From: Marinobacter gudaonensis | GTDB lineage: Bacteria; Pseudomonadota; Gammaproteobacteria; Pseudomonadales; Oleiphilaceae | Assembly: GCF_900115175.1 (NCBI RefSeq) | Contig: NZ_FOYV01000001.1 | Span: 744,001 to 808,000 of the forward strand | Reading direction: 5' to 3' | Length of the DNA: 64,000 nucleotides | In this document: in pieces, positions 1 through 11,092 of the stretch | Position numbering within the stretch: position 1 is the stretch's first letter | Layout: the number at the start of each line of letters is the position of its first letter | Translations under genes and position numbers: made by a program | The notes under the pieces: generated by a model | What the model saw: the letters and a program-made list of their open reading frames with translations, nothing else | The model's database searches: none | What the model was told of the DNA's origin: nothing

Positions 1-764
1 TCAGTCACCACCTTGAGGTAGTTGTCCCAGCCGATATTCACCGTCCAGCCGGGTACCAGCTTTTCGCCGTCCGGGCTGACGTAGAATCCGATGTCGTGGT
101 CGGGGAAATAGGTCACGCCGGTTTGCTGATTGGTCAGGGTGCCGTTTTCATGCAACGTGAACTGCGGATGGATGGCCGCAAAAGAGCGCAAAGAAGCCTG
201 GCTGAGCTCCCGGTTGTCATCGGTGATCAGCTTCAGGCCCGCCAGCTCCTTGCGCAATTTGATGACATCGCGAATCTGAAGCGGCTGCCCCTCCGGAACC
301 GAGGTCGCCGGAAACAGCGGAGCACGGGTTTCGCCGGCAGCCAGGTTGATCGGCGGGGTCACCAGGTTCTGGTGCTGACCTTCGAGGTACAACACGTAGC
401 CTTCCGGCGTCTCGTAGGCATCGAAGTCGTAGCGTACGGATTCAGACTGGTAGCTGCGGCTTAACAGGTTGTCTTTCACCTGCTCGAAGCTCAGCAGGTT
501 GCTGGCACTGTAGTTGGTAAAACCGATGCCCACCGTGTACATCAGTGGAAAGATTACGAACAGGCCCATGCCGGCAATGGCCGGAAATATGTAGCGGTGT
601 GCGTAGAGCCTCTTGCTCACGAAAACCGCTACCGCAGAGGCGGTCAGCACCAGGAACAGCATGGCGAATACAAATTCACGCTGCACGTACAGGGCCAGGA
701 TCAGATAGAGCGCCGCGGCGACAAGTACCGCCAGCGCGCCCCACTTAAGAAAGACTCGGGTCAT
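1..764 (-). CDS. malF: Maltose/maltodextrin ABC transporter permease MalF (partial, 3' end outside window)
   Basis: The reading frame is open from an ATG at 764 to the left edge, giving about 254 residues of the N-terminal half. Three hydrophobic segments lie within roughly the first 75 residues and are followed by a long hydrophilic stretch, which matches the extra N-terminal helices and large periplasmic P2 loop of MalF. The visible part ends in a motif like WDNYLKVVTD, as in MalF just before its transport core. It lies downstream of malE on the same strand, separated by 157 bases containing a stem-loop. The protein would form the inner-membrane channel with MalG, which is presumably outside the window. 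Identification rests on topology, context and remembered similarity. The start has only a weak ribosome-binding site. Confidence 0.9.
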   Translation of the reverse strand, partial: MTRVFLKWGALAVLVAAALYLILALYVQREFVFAMLFLVLTASAVAVFVSKRLYAHRYIFPAIAGMGLFVIFPLMYTVGIGFTNYSASNLLSFEQVKDNLLSRSYQSESVRYDFDAYETPEGYVLYLEGQHQNLVTPPINLAAGETRAPLFPATSVPEGQPLQIRDVIKLRKELAGLKLITDDNRELSQASLRSFAAIHPQFTLHENGTLTNQQTGVTYFPDHDIGFYVSPDGEKLVPGWTVNIGWDNYLKVVT

Positions 765-870
765 GGTAGGTCTGCTTTCAAAACCGGAGGAGGACAAGGT
801 ATCCGTTATCATTGTAGTCAGCCCGCTATAGACCGTCGCCACAGGGGCGACCGTCGGGTGTCACACAGGT

Positions 871-908
871 CCGGGTGCCGCCAGCCGGATGACGCGCACC
901 CGGCTGGC
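871..908 (-). other. Stem-loop in the malE-malF gap
   Basis: Bases 880-888 pair with 900-908 (nine base pairs, 11-base loop). An overlapping alternative pairs 871-878 with 896-903. No T-run follows on the malE strand, so it looks like an mRNA-stabilising or processing element that lets malE be expressed above malF rather than a terminator. That role is inferred from the analogous position of such hairpins in enteric mal operons. Confidence 0.55.
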
Positions 909-921
909 GATCAGGAGCCTA

Positions 922-2121
<1,200 letters not shown>

Positions 2122-2244
2122 CAGGTCATTCCTCTGTGTGTTCTTGCCTTATTGTTGTTTTCCGGCCAGTCGCGAGGTGGTTGGGCCGGACCGAACGCAA
2201 AGGTTTCTTTTGCGAGTATTGGCACTGTGTGACAAATGTCGCGA

Positions 2245-2334
2245 CTACGCATCACCCCTTATTTCAATCACCGAGGCGTAGTAGAGGGGAGTAGTCAGGC
2301 GTAGAAAATTCCGTCTACCACCCCGGGGCGGAGT
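2245..2334. promoter_or_regulatory. Cluster of MalT-like boxes in the malE/malS divergent region
   Basis: The enteric MalT box is GGGGA(T/G)GAGG. On the plus strand here I find GAGGCGTAGT (2273-2282), GGGGAGTAGT (2286-2295, 8/10), CAGGCGTAGA (2296-2305) and GGGGCGGAGT (2325-2334, 8/10). An inverted CTACGC lies at 2245-2250. The spacings of 13 and 10 bases between the first three put them on similar helix faces. Related boxes occur before lamB and pulA. A MalT-type activator, not encoded in the window, is the likely binder. Confidence 0.55.
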
Positions 2335-2384
2335 CTGTTCAGATGGCACCCACAAGAATGAAAAACCGAACAGGAGCGCCCCCT

Positions 2385-4244
2385 ATGCCACGCCTCATTC
2401 CCCAGTGCCTCAACCTCCGCCCCGGCCGTTACCGTCTGTACGCCGGCCTTGCGACTGCCCTGCTGGTTGCGGGTTGTGCCTCAGGTCCGGGCGCTGATGC
2501 ACAAACCCCGATGCCGGTAGCAGGACCGCCTTCGGTCAATGATACCAAGGGATTCTGTGAGGCGACGTCAGCCGAAATGACGATTCCGGTGGGCTCAACC
2601 TTCCGGGACGGCACCCTGGTTCGCGATTTCTACACCGGACAAACCGCCAGGGTGAGCGGTGGCACGGTAACGTTAACCCCCGGTGCCAGTGCCGAGGGGC
2701 TGGTTCTGCTTGAAGAGGCTGAAGCCACCACCGGACAGTTCACCTGGGCCGGCGCCACCGTTTACTTTGCGGTAACCGACCGTTTTGCCAACGGCACCAC
2801 CGGCAACGATCTCAACTACGGGCGGAAGCCGGATGGCAAAAAAGAGATAGGCACCTTCCATGGCGGCGACTTCGTCGGCCTCACCGAGAAGCTGGACTAC
2901 CTCAAGTCCCTGGGAGTGAACGCACTCTGGATTACACCGCCGTTCGAGCAGATGCACGGCTGGGTCGGCGGCGGCGACCGTGGCGACTTCCAGCACTACG
3001 CCTACCATGGCTACTATGCCCTCGATTTCACCGTGCCAGACGCCAACTTCGGCACCCGGGAAGAGTTTCGGGCCCTGGTGAACGAAGCCCACGAACGCGG
3101 CATTCGCGTGGTGATGGACGTCGTCATGAACCACCCGGGTTACAGCACCCTGCAAGACATGCAGACCTTCGATTTTGGCTCGCTGTACCAGGGCTTCGAG
3201 AAGCACCTGCCGGAGCATTGGGGTGACTGGCGGCCGGAGTCCTGGGAGAATTTCCACGCCTACCATGCCTTTATCGATTACGACCACCCGGACTGGCGCC
3301 GCTGGTGGGGCAAGGACTGGGTTCGAGCCGGCATTGCCGATTACGATACGCCACCCAACGCCGCCATTGATGAAAAGCGCGGCTCCCTCGCCTTCCTGCC
3401 GGATTTCAAGACCGAAGCCAGCGAACCCGTGGATCTGCCAATCTTCCTGCAGAACAAGGAGACCTCACGCAGCACCAAGCTGGAGAACGCCACGGTCCGG
3501 GACTACCTGATTACCTGGCTGACCGACTGGGTACGGGAATTCGGCGTGGATGGCTTCCGGGTAGACACCGCCAAGCACGTGGAACCGGAGGCCTGGCTGG
3601 AACTCAAGCAGGCCGCCCAGGCAGCGCTGGACGACTATCGCAGCCGGAACCCGCAGGCCGCCCTGCCTGCCGAAGACTTCTGGATGGTGGCAGAAGTGTT
3701 CCCCCACTCCGTGCGCAAGAGTGCCTATTTCGATGCCGGATTCGACGCCGTCATCAACTTCGACCTGCAGGAAGAGGCCCGGGCCGGTGCTGCCTGCCTG
3801 CCGGCCATGGAACCGGTCTACAGCGACTACGCGCAGCGCCTGAACGGGAAGGACCCGTTCAACGTGCTGAGCTATATTTCCTCCCACGATACGAAACTGT
3901 TCAGCCAGATCGCCAACAACGACCCGGTATTGCAGAAGCGGGCCGCGGCTGCCCTGATGCTGACCCCCGGCGCGGTCCAGGTGTTCTACGGCGACGAATC
4001 CGGGCGCCCGTTCGGTGCGACCGGCTCGGACCCTCACCAGGGCACCCGCTCCGACATGAACTGGGCAGCCATTGAGAGCAAAGAGGTGAGCGACATCCTT
4101 CAGCACTGGCGAGCACTCGGGCAGTTCCGGGAGCGCCACCCGGCCGTGGGTGCCGGCAAACACGAGCTGATCAGCCAGCAGCCCTATGTGTTTTCAAGAA
4201 CTCAGGGTGATGACAAGGTGATCATCGCCTTCGGACAGAAGTGA
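2385..4244 (+). CDS. malS: Lipoprotein alpha-amylase, MalS-like (GH13)
   Basis: This 619-residue alpha-amylase is similar to E. coli MalS along its whole length. Shared features include DVVMNHPGYSTLQDMQ, GFRVDTAKHVE, FYGDESGRPFG and the C-terminal GDDKVIIAF. The predicted catalytic residues are Asp394 (GFRVD), Glu437 (MVAEVF) and Asp502 (SSHDTKLF). It would cut long maltodextrins outside the cytoplasm. The start at 2385 is preferred because AGGAG lies eight bases upstream; ATGs at 2343 and 2358 lack such a site. The N terminus has a hydrophobic stretch ending LLVAGC, a lipobox with Cys31, so the enzyme is probably membrane-anchored, unlike soluble E. coli MalS. It is divergent from malE and only six bases before the next gene. 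Confidence 0.93.
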   Translation: MPRLIPQCLNLRPGRYRLYAGLATALLVAGCASGPGADAQTPMPVAGPPSVNDTKGFCEATSAEMTIPVGSTFRDGTLVRDFYTGQTARVSGGTVTLTPGASAEGLVLLEEAEATTGQFTWAGATVYFAVTDRFANGTTGNDLNYGRKPDGKKEIGTFHGGDFVGLTEKLDYLKSLGVNALWITPPFEQMHGWVGGGDRGDFQHYAYHGYYALDFTVPDANFGTREEFRALVNEAHERGIRVVMDVVMNHPGYSTLQDMQTFDFGSLYQGFEKHLPEHWGDWRPESWENFHAYHAFIDYDHPDWRRWWGKDWVRAGIADYDTPPNAAIDEKRGSLAFLPDFKTEASEPVDLPIFLQNKETSRSTKLENATVRDYLITWLTDWVREFGVDGFRVDTAKHVEPEAWLELKQAAQAALDDYRSRNPQAALPAEDFWMVAEVFPHSVRKSAYFDAGFDAVINFDLQEEARAGAACLPAMEPVYSDYAQRLNGKDPFNVLSYISSHDTKLFSQIANNDPVLQKRAAAALMLTPGAVQVFYGDESGRPFGATGSDPHQGTRSDMNWAAIESKEVSDILQHWRALGQFRERHPAVGAGKHELISQQPYVFSRTQGDDKVIIAFGQK

Positions 4245-4250
4245 GCGACC

Positions 4251-5129
4251 ATGAGCTATTCGGATTTCCTGGGGGAGACCCCTCTGATTGCCGGGATGAT
4301 GCGTCTGCACGACCACCCTGATCTCTGTCGGCCCGCCGATCTCGCGGCCTGGATTGAGCAGCGCCTGGACGAAGGTGTGGATACCTTCGATCACGCCGAT
4401 ATCTATGGCGACGGGGAGTGCGAACGACTCTTCGGTGATGCGCTGGCGGCCGCGCCGGCGTTGCGAGACCGTCTGCGCATCATCACCAAGACCGGTATTG
4501 TGCCCGCCCACCGCGACTCTTCCGGTTGGCACACCAAGCACTACCGGGCCGAAGCCGACCACGTGACCGGGGCCATCGACGCTTCCCTGGCCCGCTTGAG
4601 GGTTGAACAGGTTGATACGTTCCTGATTCACCGGCCTGATCCGCTACTCGAGGCGGACGCGCTGTTGGCCTGCCTGGAGCGGGCGGTCAGCGCCGGCAAG
4701 ATTCGCCATATTGGCGTCTCCAATTTTTTGCCTGAGCAGTGGCGCTGGCTCAAACAGAACACCGGATTGCCCCTGGTGTGCAACCAGAGCGAACTCTCAC
4801 TGAGCCACACCGCCCCTCTGTTCGACGGCACCCTGGAAGCCCATCTGTGCGACGGTCTTCGGTGGCTGGCGTGGTCACCGCTGGCTGGCGGCACCTTGCC
4901 TGATGCCCTGCCTGCGCCCCTGCTGGAGGCCGTCCGGGCTGAAACCGGGCTGTGCGAAACCGGGCTTGCCATCGCCTGGCTGCGTCAGATTCCCGGAGCG
5001 CCTATACCAGTGCTGGGCTCGCTCCGTGCAGACCGGATGCAGGCAGCGCTCAAAGGCAGCAAGGCCCGGCTGCCGCGACCCCTGTGGTTTGCGCTGCTCG
5101 AAGCCATGCGCAAGATGCCGGTCGCGTGA
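4251..5129 (+). CDS. Aldo/keto reductase, YdhF-like
   Basis: This 292-residue protein belongs to the aldo/keto reductase superfamily of NADP(H)-dependent oxidoreductases. The catalytic tetrad is visible as Asp47 and Tyr52 (TFDHADIYG), Lys80 (IITKTGI) and His127 (TFLIHRPDP). The phosphate-binding end of the barrel, with PVLGSLRADRM, lies near residues 250-265. The gene starts six bases after malS ends and is probably co-transcribed with it, so it may act on an aldose or aldehyde arising during maltodextrin use; this is inference from context only. The substrate cannot be told from sequence. The closest remembered relative is the YdhF group of putative oxidoreductases. Confidence 0.85.
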   Translation: MSYSDFLGETPLIAGMMRLHDHPDLCRPADLAAWIEQRLDEGVDTFDHADIYGDGECERLFGDALAAAPALRDRLRIITKTGIVPAHRDSSGWHTKHYRAEADHVTGAIDASLARLRVEQVDTFLIHRPDPLLEADALLACLERAVSAGKIRHIGVSNFLPEQWRWLKQNTGLPLVCNQSELSLSHTAPLFDGTLEAHLCDGLRWLAWSPLAGGTLPDALPAPLLEAVRAETGLCETGLAIAWLRQIPGAPIPVLGSLRADRMQAALKGSKARLPRPLWFALLEAMRKMPVA

Positions 5130-5290
5130 AGGCTGGGACAGCGTTCACCAACCTACAAATTGTTACCCAAACTTCAACTTTAGTCCCATTGTTGCCTGGC
5201 TCCGGACTGCCGACACTTAGGCGCTCAACAAATAACCAAAAAAACCGGCGCCTTTGCCCTTTGGCGCTGCACGTCCGGAGGCCAACCCGA

Positions 5291-6541
5291 ATGACCATCA
5301 GAAAAGTGCTCTTTTCTGCGTTCCTGCTGTTGCTCGCAACCACCACGGTGTCTGCCGAAACCCTGAAAATTGGACTCAATTACCCGCAAACCGGCCGCTA
5401 TAAGGATCAGGGGTTGCAGCAGCGCCTTGGCGCCTTCCTGGCGGTGGACGAAATCAACAAGGCGGGCGGCATCCTGGGCCGTCAGGTGGAACTGGTTATC
5501 CGCAATACCCGTGGCGAGCCCGCCCGGGGCGCAAAGAACACCGCCGAGCTGATCGACCGTGAAGGCGTACAGATGGTGTTCGGTGGGGTTTCAAGCGCGG
5601 TCGCCATTGCCTCGGGCAAGGCCGCGCGTGACAGGGACCGGATTTATTTCGGTACCCTCACCTATTCCAACGCCACCACCGGCGCCGAGGGCCACTCCCA
5701 CATGTTCCGGGAACCCTACAACGCCTGGATGACCGCCAAGGCACTCAGCCAGTACCTGACCACCAACCACGCCAACGATGATTATTTCTACATTACCGCC
5801 GACTACACCTGGGGCTGGTCGGTAGAGGAGTCCGTCCGCAAATTCTCGGGCACCGAGGACACCACCCGCCACCAGGGCGTAAAAACCCCCTTCCCCCGGG
5901 CCCTGATTACCGACTTCCGGGAGGCCCTGGAAAAAGCCGAGGCCAGCGGCGCCAAGGTGCTGATGATGGTGCTGTTTGGCGACGACATGGTTCGTGCGCT
6001 GAACGTTGCCTATGAAATGGGCCTGACCGAGAAAATGCAGATTGTGGTGCCCAACCTGACCCTGGGCATGGCCAGACAGGTAGGCCCCACCATCATGGAG
6101 GGCATCGTGGGTGGTTCGCCCTGGGTATGGAACCTGCCCTACGAGCGTAACTACCCGCGCGGCAAAGCGTTCGTGGAAGCCTTCTCGGAACGCTACGAGA
6201 TGCGCCCGTCCACCGCGGCTGCCTCCGCCTACAGCATCGTGTACCAGTACAAGGACGCCGTAGAACGGGCAGGTACCACCAACACCGCCAGCGTGATCCG
6301 GGCCCTCGAAGGCCACCGCTACAGCTTCCTGAAAGACGAGCAGTACTGGCGCGCGTTTGACCACCAGAACGTGCAAACGGTCTACGTGGTCAAGATCAAG
6401 CCCCGGAATACCGTGGTGGCAGACGAATACAGCTCGGACTACTTCAGCATCATCGACTCCATGTCGGGCGACGAAGCCGCCCAGACACGGGAAGAGTGGG
6501 AAGCCAGACGCCGGGAGGCCGGCAAGCCGCTTCAGCTGTGA
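5291..6541 (+). CDS. Orphan type I periplasmic solute-binding protein (branched-chain amino acid/urea type)
   Basis: This 416-residue secreted protein has a signal peptide of about 22 residues (cleavage after VSA) and the Peripla_BP_6 fold signature. The mature start ETLKIGLNYPQTGRYKDQG is typical of LivJ/urea/amide-binding proteins, as are AVDEINKAGGILGRQVELV and the segment with MVFGGVSSAVAIA. GGAGG lies nine bases before the chosen ATG. No permease or ATPase lies nearby, and a 161-base gap separates it from the aldo/keto reductase, so it is an orphan. It may feed a distant transporter or act as the sensor of a signalling protein. The ligand is unknown. Confidence 0.82.
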   Translation: MTIRKVLFSAFLLLLATTTVSAETLKIGLNYPQTGRYKDQGLQQRLGAFLAVDEINKAGGILGRQVELVIRNTRGEPARGAKNTAELIDREGVQMVFGGVSSAVAIASGKAARDRDRIYFGTLTYSNATTGAEGHSHMFREPYNAWMTAKALSQYLTTNHANDDYFYITADYTWGWSVEESVRKFSGTEDTTRHQGVKTPFPRALITDFREALEKAEASGAKVLMMVLFGDDMVRALNVAYEMGLTEKMQIVVPNLTLGMARQVGPTIMEGIVGGSPWVWNLPYERNYPRGKAFVEAFSERYEMRPSTAAASAYSIVYQYKDAVERAGTTNTASVIRALEGHRYSFLKDEQYWRAFDHQNVQTVYVVKIKPRNTVVADEYSSDYFSIIDSMSGDEAAQTREEWEARRREAGKPLQL

Positions 6542-6600
6542 GGCCCCGAATCCGGGGCCGCCCGGTGTTCCCTGAGGACTGACCGCCGATTCGGTCAGTC
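6542..6600 (+). terminator. Two stem-loops between the orphan binding protein and tpiA
   Basis: The first hairpin pairs 6542-6548 with 6553-6559 (GGCCCCG). The second pairs 6577-6585 with 6592-6600 (nine base pairs, six-base loop) and overlaps the tpiA stop codon. Neither has a full T-run. They probably mark the 3' ends of the two convergent transcripts. Confidence 0.5.
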
Positions 6601-7401
6601 TGTTTCACACTCCCCTTCAAGAATGCCGGACGCTTCTGCGAGCGCTCCGGCAATGGTTCCGAACTCATCGGCGTGCAGGGACGCGCCGCCGATCAGCCCG
6701 CCATCCACATCGGCCAGACTGAACAGCTCGTAGGCGTTGCCCGCCTTCACACTGCCCCCATAGATGATCCTGACGGTCTGGCTGATGTCCTCCGCGGCTT
6801 CCGGCGCGCTCCTGGCGAAGAACCGGCGGATTTGCTGGTGAACCGCCGACACCTGCTCCGGCGTGGCGGTGCGACCGGTGCCGATAGCCCATACTGGCTC
6901 GTAGGCCACGATACCGCTGGCCATGGCGGTCAGACCCACTTCGTCTATCACCGCCTGCAACTGCTGCTCAATGACCAGCGCAGTCTGGTCGGACTCACGC
7001 TCCTCCAGGGTTTCGCCAACACAGAGTACCGGAGTCAGTCCCACCGACTGCACCGAACGGTAGCGGGCCGCCACTTCCTGGTTGCTTTCGCCAAACAGGG
7101 CGCGACGCTCAGAGTGTCCCACCAGTGCGTAGCGACAGCCCATTTCCTGGAGCATGGTGGCGCTGACCTCCCCGGTATAGGCGCCCGAAACAAAGGCGGA
7201 GGCATTCTGGGCACCCAGCATGATGCCGGTATAGCCCAACAGATCCCGCACCTGGAAAAGATAGGGAAACGGCGGGCATACGGCCAGATCAATCGATTTC
7301 CGGAACATCCGTAGCCGGGGCAGCACCCGCACCATCAGTGCCTGGTTCGCCTGCAGGCTGCCGTTCATCTTCCAGTTTCCAATCAGGATGGGTTTTCTCA
7401 T
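6595..7401 (-). CDS. tpiA: Triose-phosphate isomerase
   Basis: This 268-residue enzyme interconverts dihydroxyacetone phosphate and glyceraldehyde 3-phosphate. The active-site residues are present: Lys11 (GNWKMN), His96 (VGHSERR) and Glu168 (AYEPVWAIGTG). The phosphate-binding IYGGSVK segment is also there. It is slightly longer than the usual 250 residues. The start at 7401 has GGAGAG seven bases upstream and lies 22 bases after the eno stop, so eno and tpiA form one operon. In most gammaproteobacteria tpiA sits beside secG. Its place here, under a GlpR-like operator and near glycerol genes, suggests a role in moving glycerol-derived triose phosphate into lower glycolysis. Confidence 0.95.
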   Translation of the reverse strand: MRKPILIGNWKMNGSLQANQALMVRVLPRLRMFRKSIDLAVCPPFPYLFQVRDLLGYTGIMLGAQNASAFVSGAYTGEVSATMLQEMGCRYALVGHSERRALFGESNQEVAARYRSVQSVGLTPVLCVGETLEERESDQTALVIEQQLQAVIDEVGLTAMASGIVAYEPVWAIGTGRTATPEQVSAVHQQIRRFFARSAPEAAEDISQTVRIIYGGSVKAGNAYELFSLADVDGGLIGGASLHADEFGTIAGALAEASGILEGECETD

Positions 7402-7423
7402 GACATCTCTCCGGGAAGCGGTA

Positions 7424-8758
<1,335 letters not shown>

Positions 8759-8762
8759 CTAG

Positions 8763-8814
8763 TTATTTGTTTTACGAACATTTAAATCGATATTAATATT
8801 CGTAAACGAACATT
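8763..8814 (-). promoter_or_regulatory. GlpR-type operator(s) upstream of eno-tpiA
   Basis: Bases 8795-8814 match the E. coli GlpR consensus WATKTTCGWTAWCGAACATW at 18 of 20 positions, counted by hand, with the core TTCG-TAAA-CGAA intact. A second, weaker match at 8763-8782 keeps the right half CGAACATT. Both lie 38-89 bases before the eno start codon, suitable for repression. GlpR itself is encoded at 21152. Confidence 0.65.
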
Positions 8815-8889
8815 ATCAACCCAAAAAAGCCGCCGCTTCAGACCAGTTTGTTATATGCAAACAAACAATCCTTAGCGACGGTTTAACGC

Positions 8890-10881
8890 TCAGTGAATCC
8901 GGAAACGGGCCATCAGTGTTTCAATACTGGTAACCGAATCCTCCAGGCGATCGCAGGTGGTGACCAGCTCATCGATACTTTCCAGGCTCTGGGCCGCCTC
9001 GCTGCTGATGTCACCAACCTGCTGTGCCACAGACTGACTGACACTTTCCTGCTCATCCATACCATGGCGAATGTGCTCCGCGCCCTGTTGGATCCGGGCC
9101 ATGGCCACGCCAATACGGTCAGCGTTTTCGGACACGCTCTCCATCACTTCCCGGACCGATCGCAACTGTTCCACACTGTGGTCCATCGACTGCACCGATT
9201 CCGACGCTTCACGCTGCAGATCCTCCACCAGGCCTCGAATGGTGTCCGTGCTTTCGGTTGTCTTCTGTGCCAGCCCCCGCACCTCATCGGCCACCACGGC
9301 AAACCCCCGCCCGGCCTCTCCGGCGCGGGCCGATTCGATGGCCGCGTTCAGCGCCAACAGATTGGTCTGGTTGGCAATGTCGTCGATGGCCTGGGTAATC
9401 CGGCCAATATCCAGCGACGCCTGCTCAAGCTGGCGCAGCTTTCTGGCGGTCTGTTCGGCCTGGTTTTCCAGACCCGCGACACAGTCCATGCCACGCTCAG
9501 CCGCTGACCGGTTATCGGCTACCTGCCCGTTGACCTCACCCACTAGTCCGTGGGTTTCCCGCACCGAGCCGGCCACCTCCCGGGCAGACGCCTCCATCTG
9601 GGTCATGGCAGCGGCGATGGCACCGAGCTCGTCAGACTGCGAGCGGATGTGCTCGTTGAAGTCCCGGGCAAAACGCGCATTGCCGGAGGCAATGATGGAG
9701 ATGTCCGATCCGGCCTGCTGAAGACTGCCAAGCACGGTCGCCATCGCTTCAGACAGCTGATTGACCGATGCCTTAAGATGAATGAACTCGCCGCGCGCCG
9801 GAAAGTCCAGAGTTCGCGAGTAGTCGCCCTTCGCCATGGCCGCCAGGTGTTCCTGAGTGGCCTGAAGTGGACGACTGATCATCCGACCCAGCAGGAATGA
9901 GGTGATGACGGCGAGCACCATAACCGCCGGCAGCAAACCGTACACCATGGACTCCGAGCTGCGGGCCGTTTCATCGAGGGCGAACACCGAGGCACTGGCG
10001 CGTTCTGCAACATTTAACCCGGCGTCATCGAGAACCGAAGCCAGTTTCGACAGACTCTCCTCCGCTTGCGTGGCTGCCTGGTCTAATTCAAGGCGAGTCT
10101 GCCGATAGCCAGAGAACTGGCTGATGATGCCGCTCTGGTCGTTGACCGCAGACAGGAACGACTGAACCAACGCCGGCAGCGCTTCCAGCCGTGGAACCTC
10201 TTCCACCAGTGCCGAAATATCCTGCTCGATGGTCTGGGTATTGAATCTCAGGTTCTCAACGATAGCGCCCAGTTTGCGAGCATCTTCAGTACTCACCATC
10301 TGCATGATGAGCAGTTCGATGTTCGCCAGGTTTTCCATTACGGTTGTGAACAAATCTCGAATGTAAATGTCACGCCCTGCCGGTTCGGTTCCTTCCCTTA
10401 CCAGCAAACGCTTGATTTCCGCATTATTGGCCAGGAATTCGCTCAGGCCGCTGTTTACCGACTCGGAAACTGCCAGTACCTGCCCCCGCAGTGAGACCAG
10501 CTGTTCCGACGCGGATCTCAGGGCGGCGAGTTCAGACAGGGCAAGAACCTTGGCGGACTGCAGCCTTTCCTCATTTTCGGAAAACTCGGACAGTCGCCTC
10601 TCCAGCGCGTCGAGCGCACCGGTCAGCTTTCTGGATCTGTCTTCCAGCGAGGACTGGTCTTCGGCAGAAGCAGTTTCAACGACGATTTTGCCGGCCTCTG
10701 ACCGGTGGGCCTCCATTTCCTGAATCAATCGGCTTAGTGGGAACACATCCGATGTGAGTTTGTCCGTCGTTTCCGAGAAGGACGACATGATGCCGATATT
10801 GAATGCACCCCAGCACACAATGATCAGGCACAGCAGGCCAAAGCCCGCATACAAACGGTGGATCACGGAAATTTTTGTCAT
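8890..10881 (-). CDS. Methyl-accepting chemotaxis protein
   Basis: This 663-residue transmembrane chemoreceptor has a first membrane helix at about residues 10-30. A mostly helical periplasmic region of about 280 residues, of four-helix-bundle type, follows. A second membrane helix is near residues 310-335, a HAMP linker near 335-390, and a long cytoplasmic signalling domain completes the protein. The highly conserved hairpin tip is seen as [19 protein letters not shown] followed by [15 protein letters not shown]. It would pass ligand information to CheW/CheA. The ligand cannot be read from sequence; its place between eno-tpiA and the glycerol importer allows, but does not show, a role in chemotaxis to carbon sources. 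It lacks an obvious C-terminal CheR-binding pentapeptide. Confidence 0.93.
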   Translation of the reverse strand: MTKISVIHRLYAGFGLLCLIIVCWGAFNIGIMSSFSETTDKLTSDVFPLSRLIQEMEAHRSEAGKIVVETASAEDQSSLEDRSRKLTGALDALERRLSEFSENEERLQSAKVLALSELAALRSASEQLVSLRGQVLAVSESVNSGLSEFLANNAEIKRLLVREGTEPAGRDIYIRDLFTTVMENLANIELLIMQMVSTEDARKLGAIVENLRFNTQTIEQDISALVEEVPRLEALPALVQSFLSAVNDQSGIISQFSGYRQTRLELDQAATQAEESLSKLASVLDDAGLNVAERASASVFALDETARSSESMVYGLLPAVMVLAVITSFLLGRMISRPLQATQEHLAAMAKGDYSRTLDFPARGEFIHLKASVNQLSEAMATVLGSLQQAGSDISIIASGNARFARDFNEHIRSQSDELGAIAAAMTQMEASAREVAGSVRETHGLVGEVNGQVADNRSAAERGMDCVAGLENQAEQTARKLRQLEQASLDIGRITQAIDDIANQTNLLALNAAIESARAGEAGRGFAVVADEVRGLAQKTTESTDTIRGLVEDLQREASESVQSMDHSVEQLRSVREVMESVSENADRIGVAMARIQQGAEHIRHGMDEQESVSQSVAQQVGDISSEAAQSLESIDELVTTCDRLEDSVTSIETLMARFRIH

Positions 10882-11033
10882 TGTTAGACCCCTTCCCGCC
10901 AGCGGGACGCTGAAGCGGGGAAAACGGCGGAAAAAGGGCCGGCAGGGTCACCCCGGGAGGGGCTTCCTTGAAATGCTTGAAAGGGGGGGAACTATAAGCA
11001 ACCGGCCAAAACCCACCGTGACAACGGTGCTCT

Positions 11034-11068
11034 GCCTGCCGTAACCAACGGGTCCTGTTACGGCAGGC
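11034..11068 (-). terminator. Strong stem-loop after glpV
   Basis: A perfect 12-base-pair stem (11034-11045 with 11057-11068, 11-base loop) lies just beyond the glpV stop. There is no T-run on the glpV strand, so it is either a Rho-assisted 3' end or a stabilising hairpin. Confidence 0.5.
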
Positions 11069-11092
11069 ATTGCTCTTCAGGGAAACAGCGCC

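Noticed and set aside
5210-5235. Possible sigma-54 promoter before the orphan binding protein
   Set aside because: A TGGC...TGC pair near 5200 has nine, not ten, bases between GG and GC, which sigma-54 does not tolerate.
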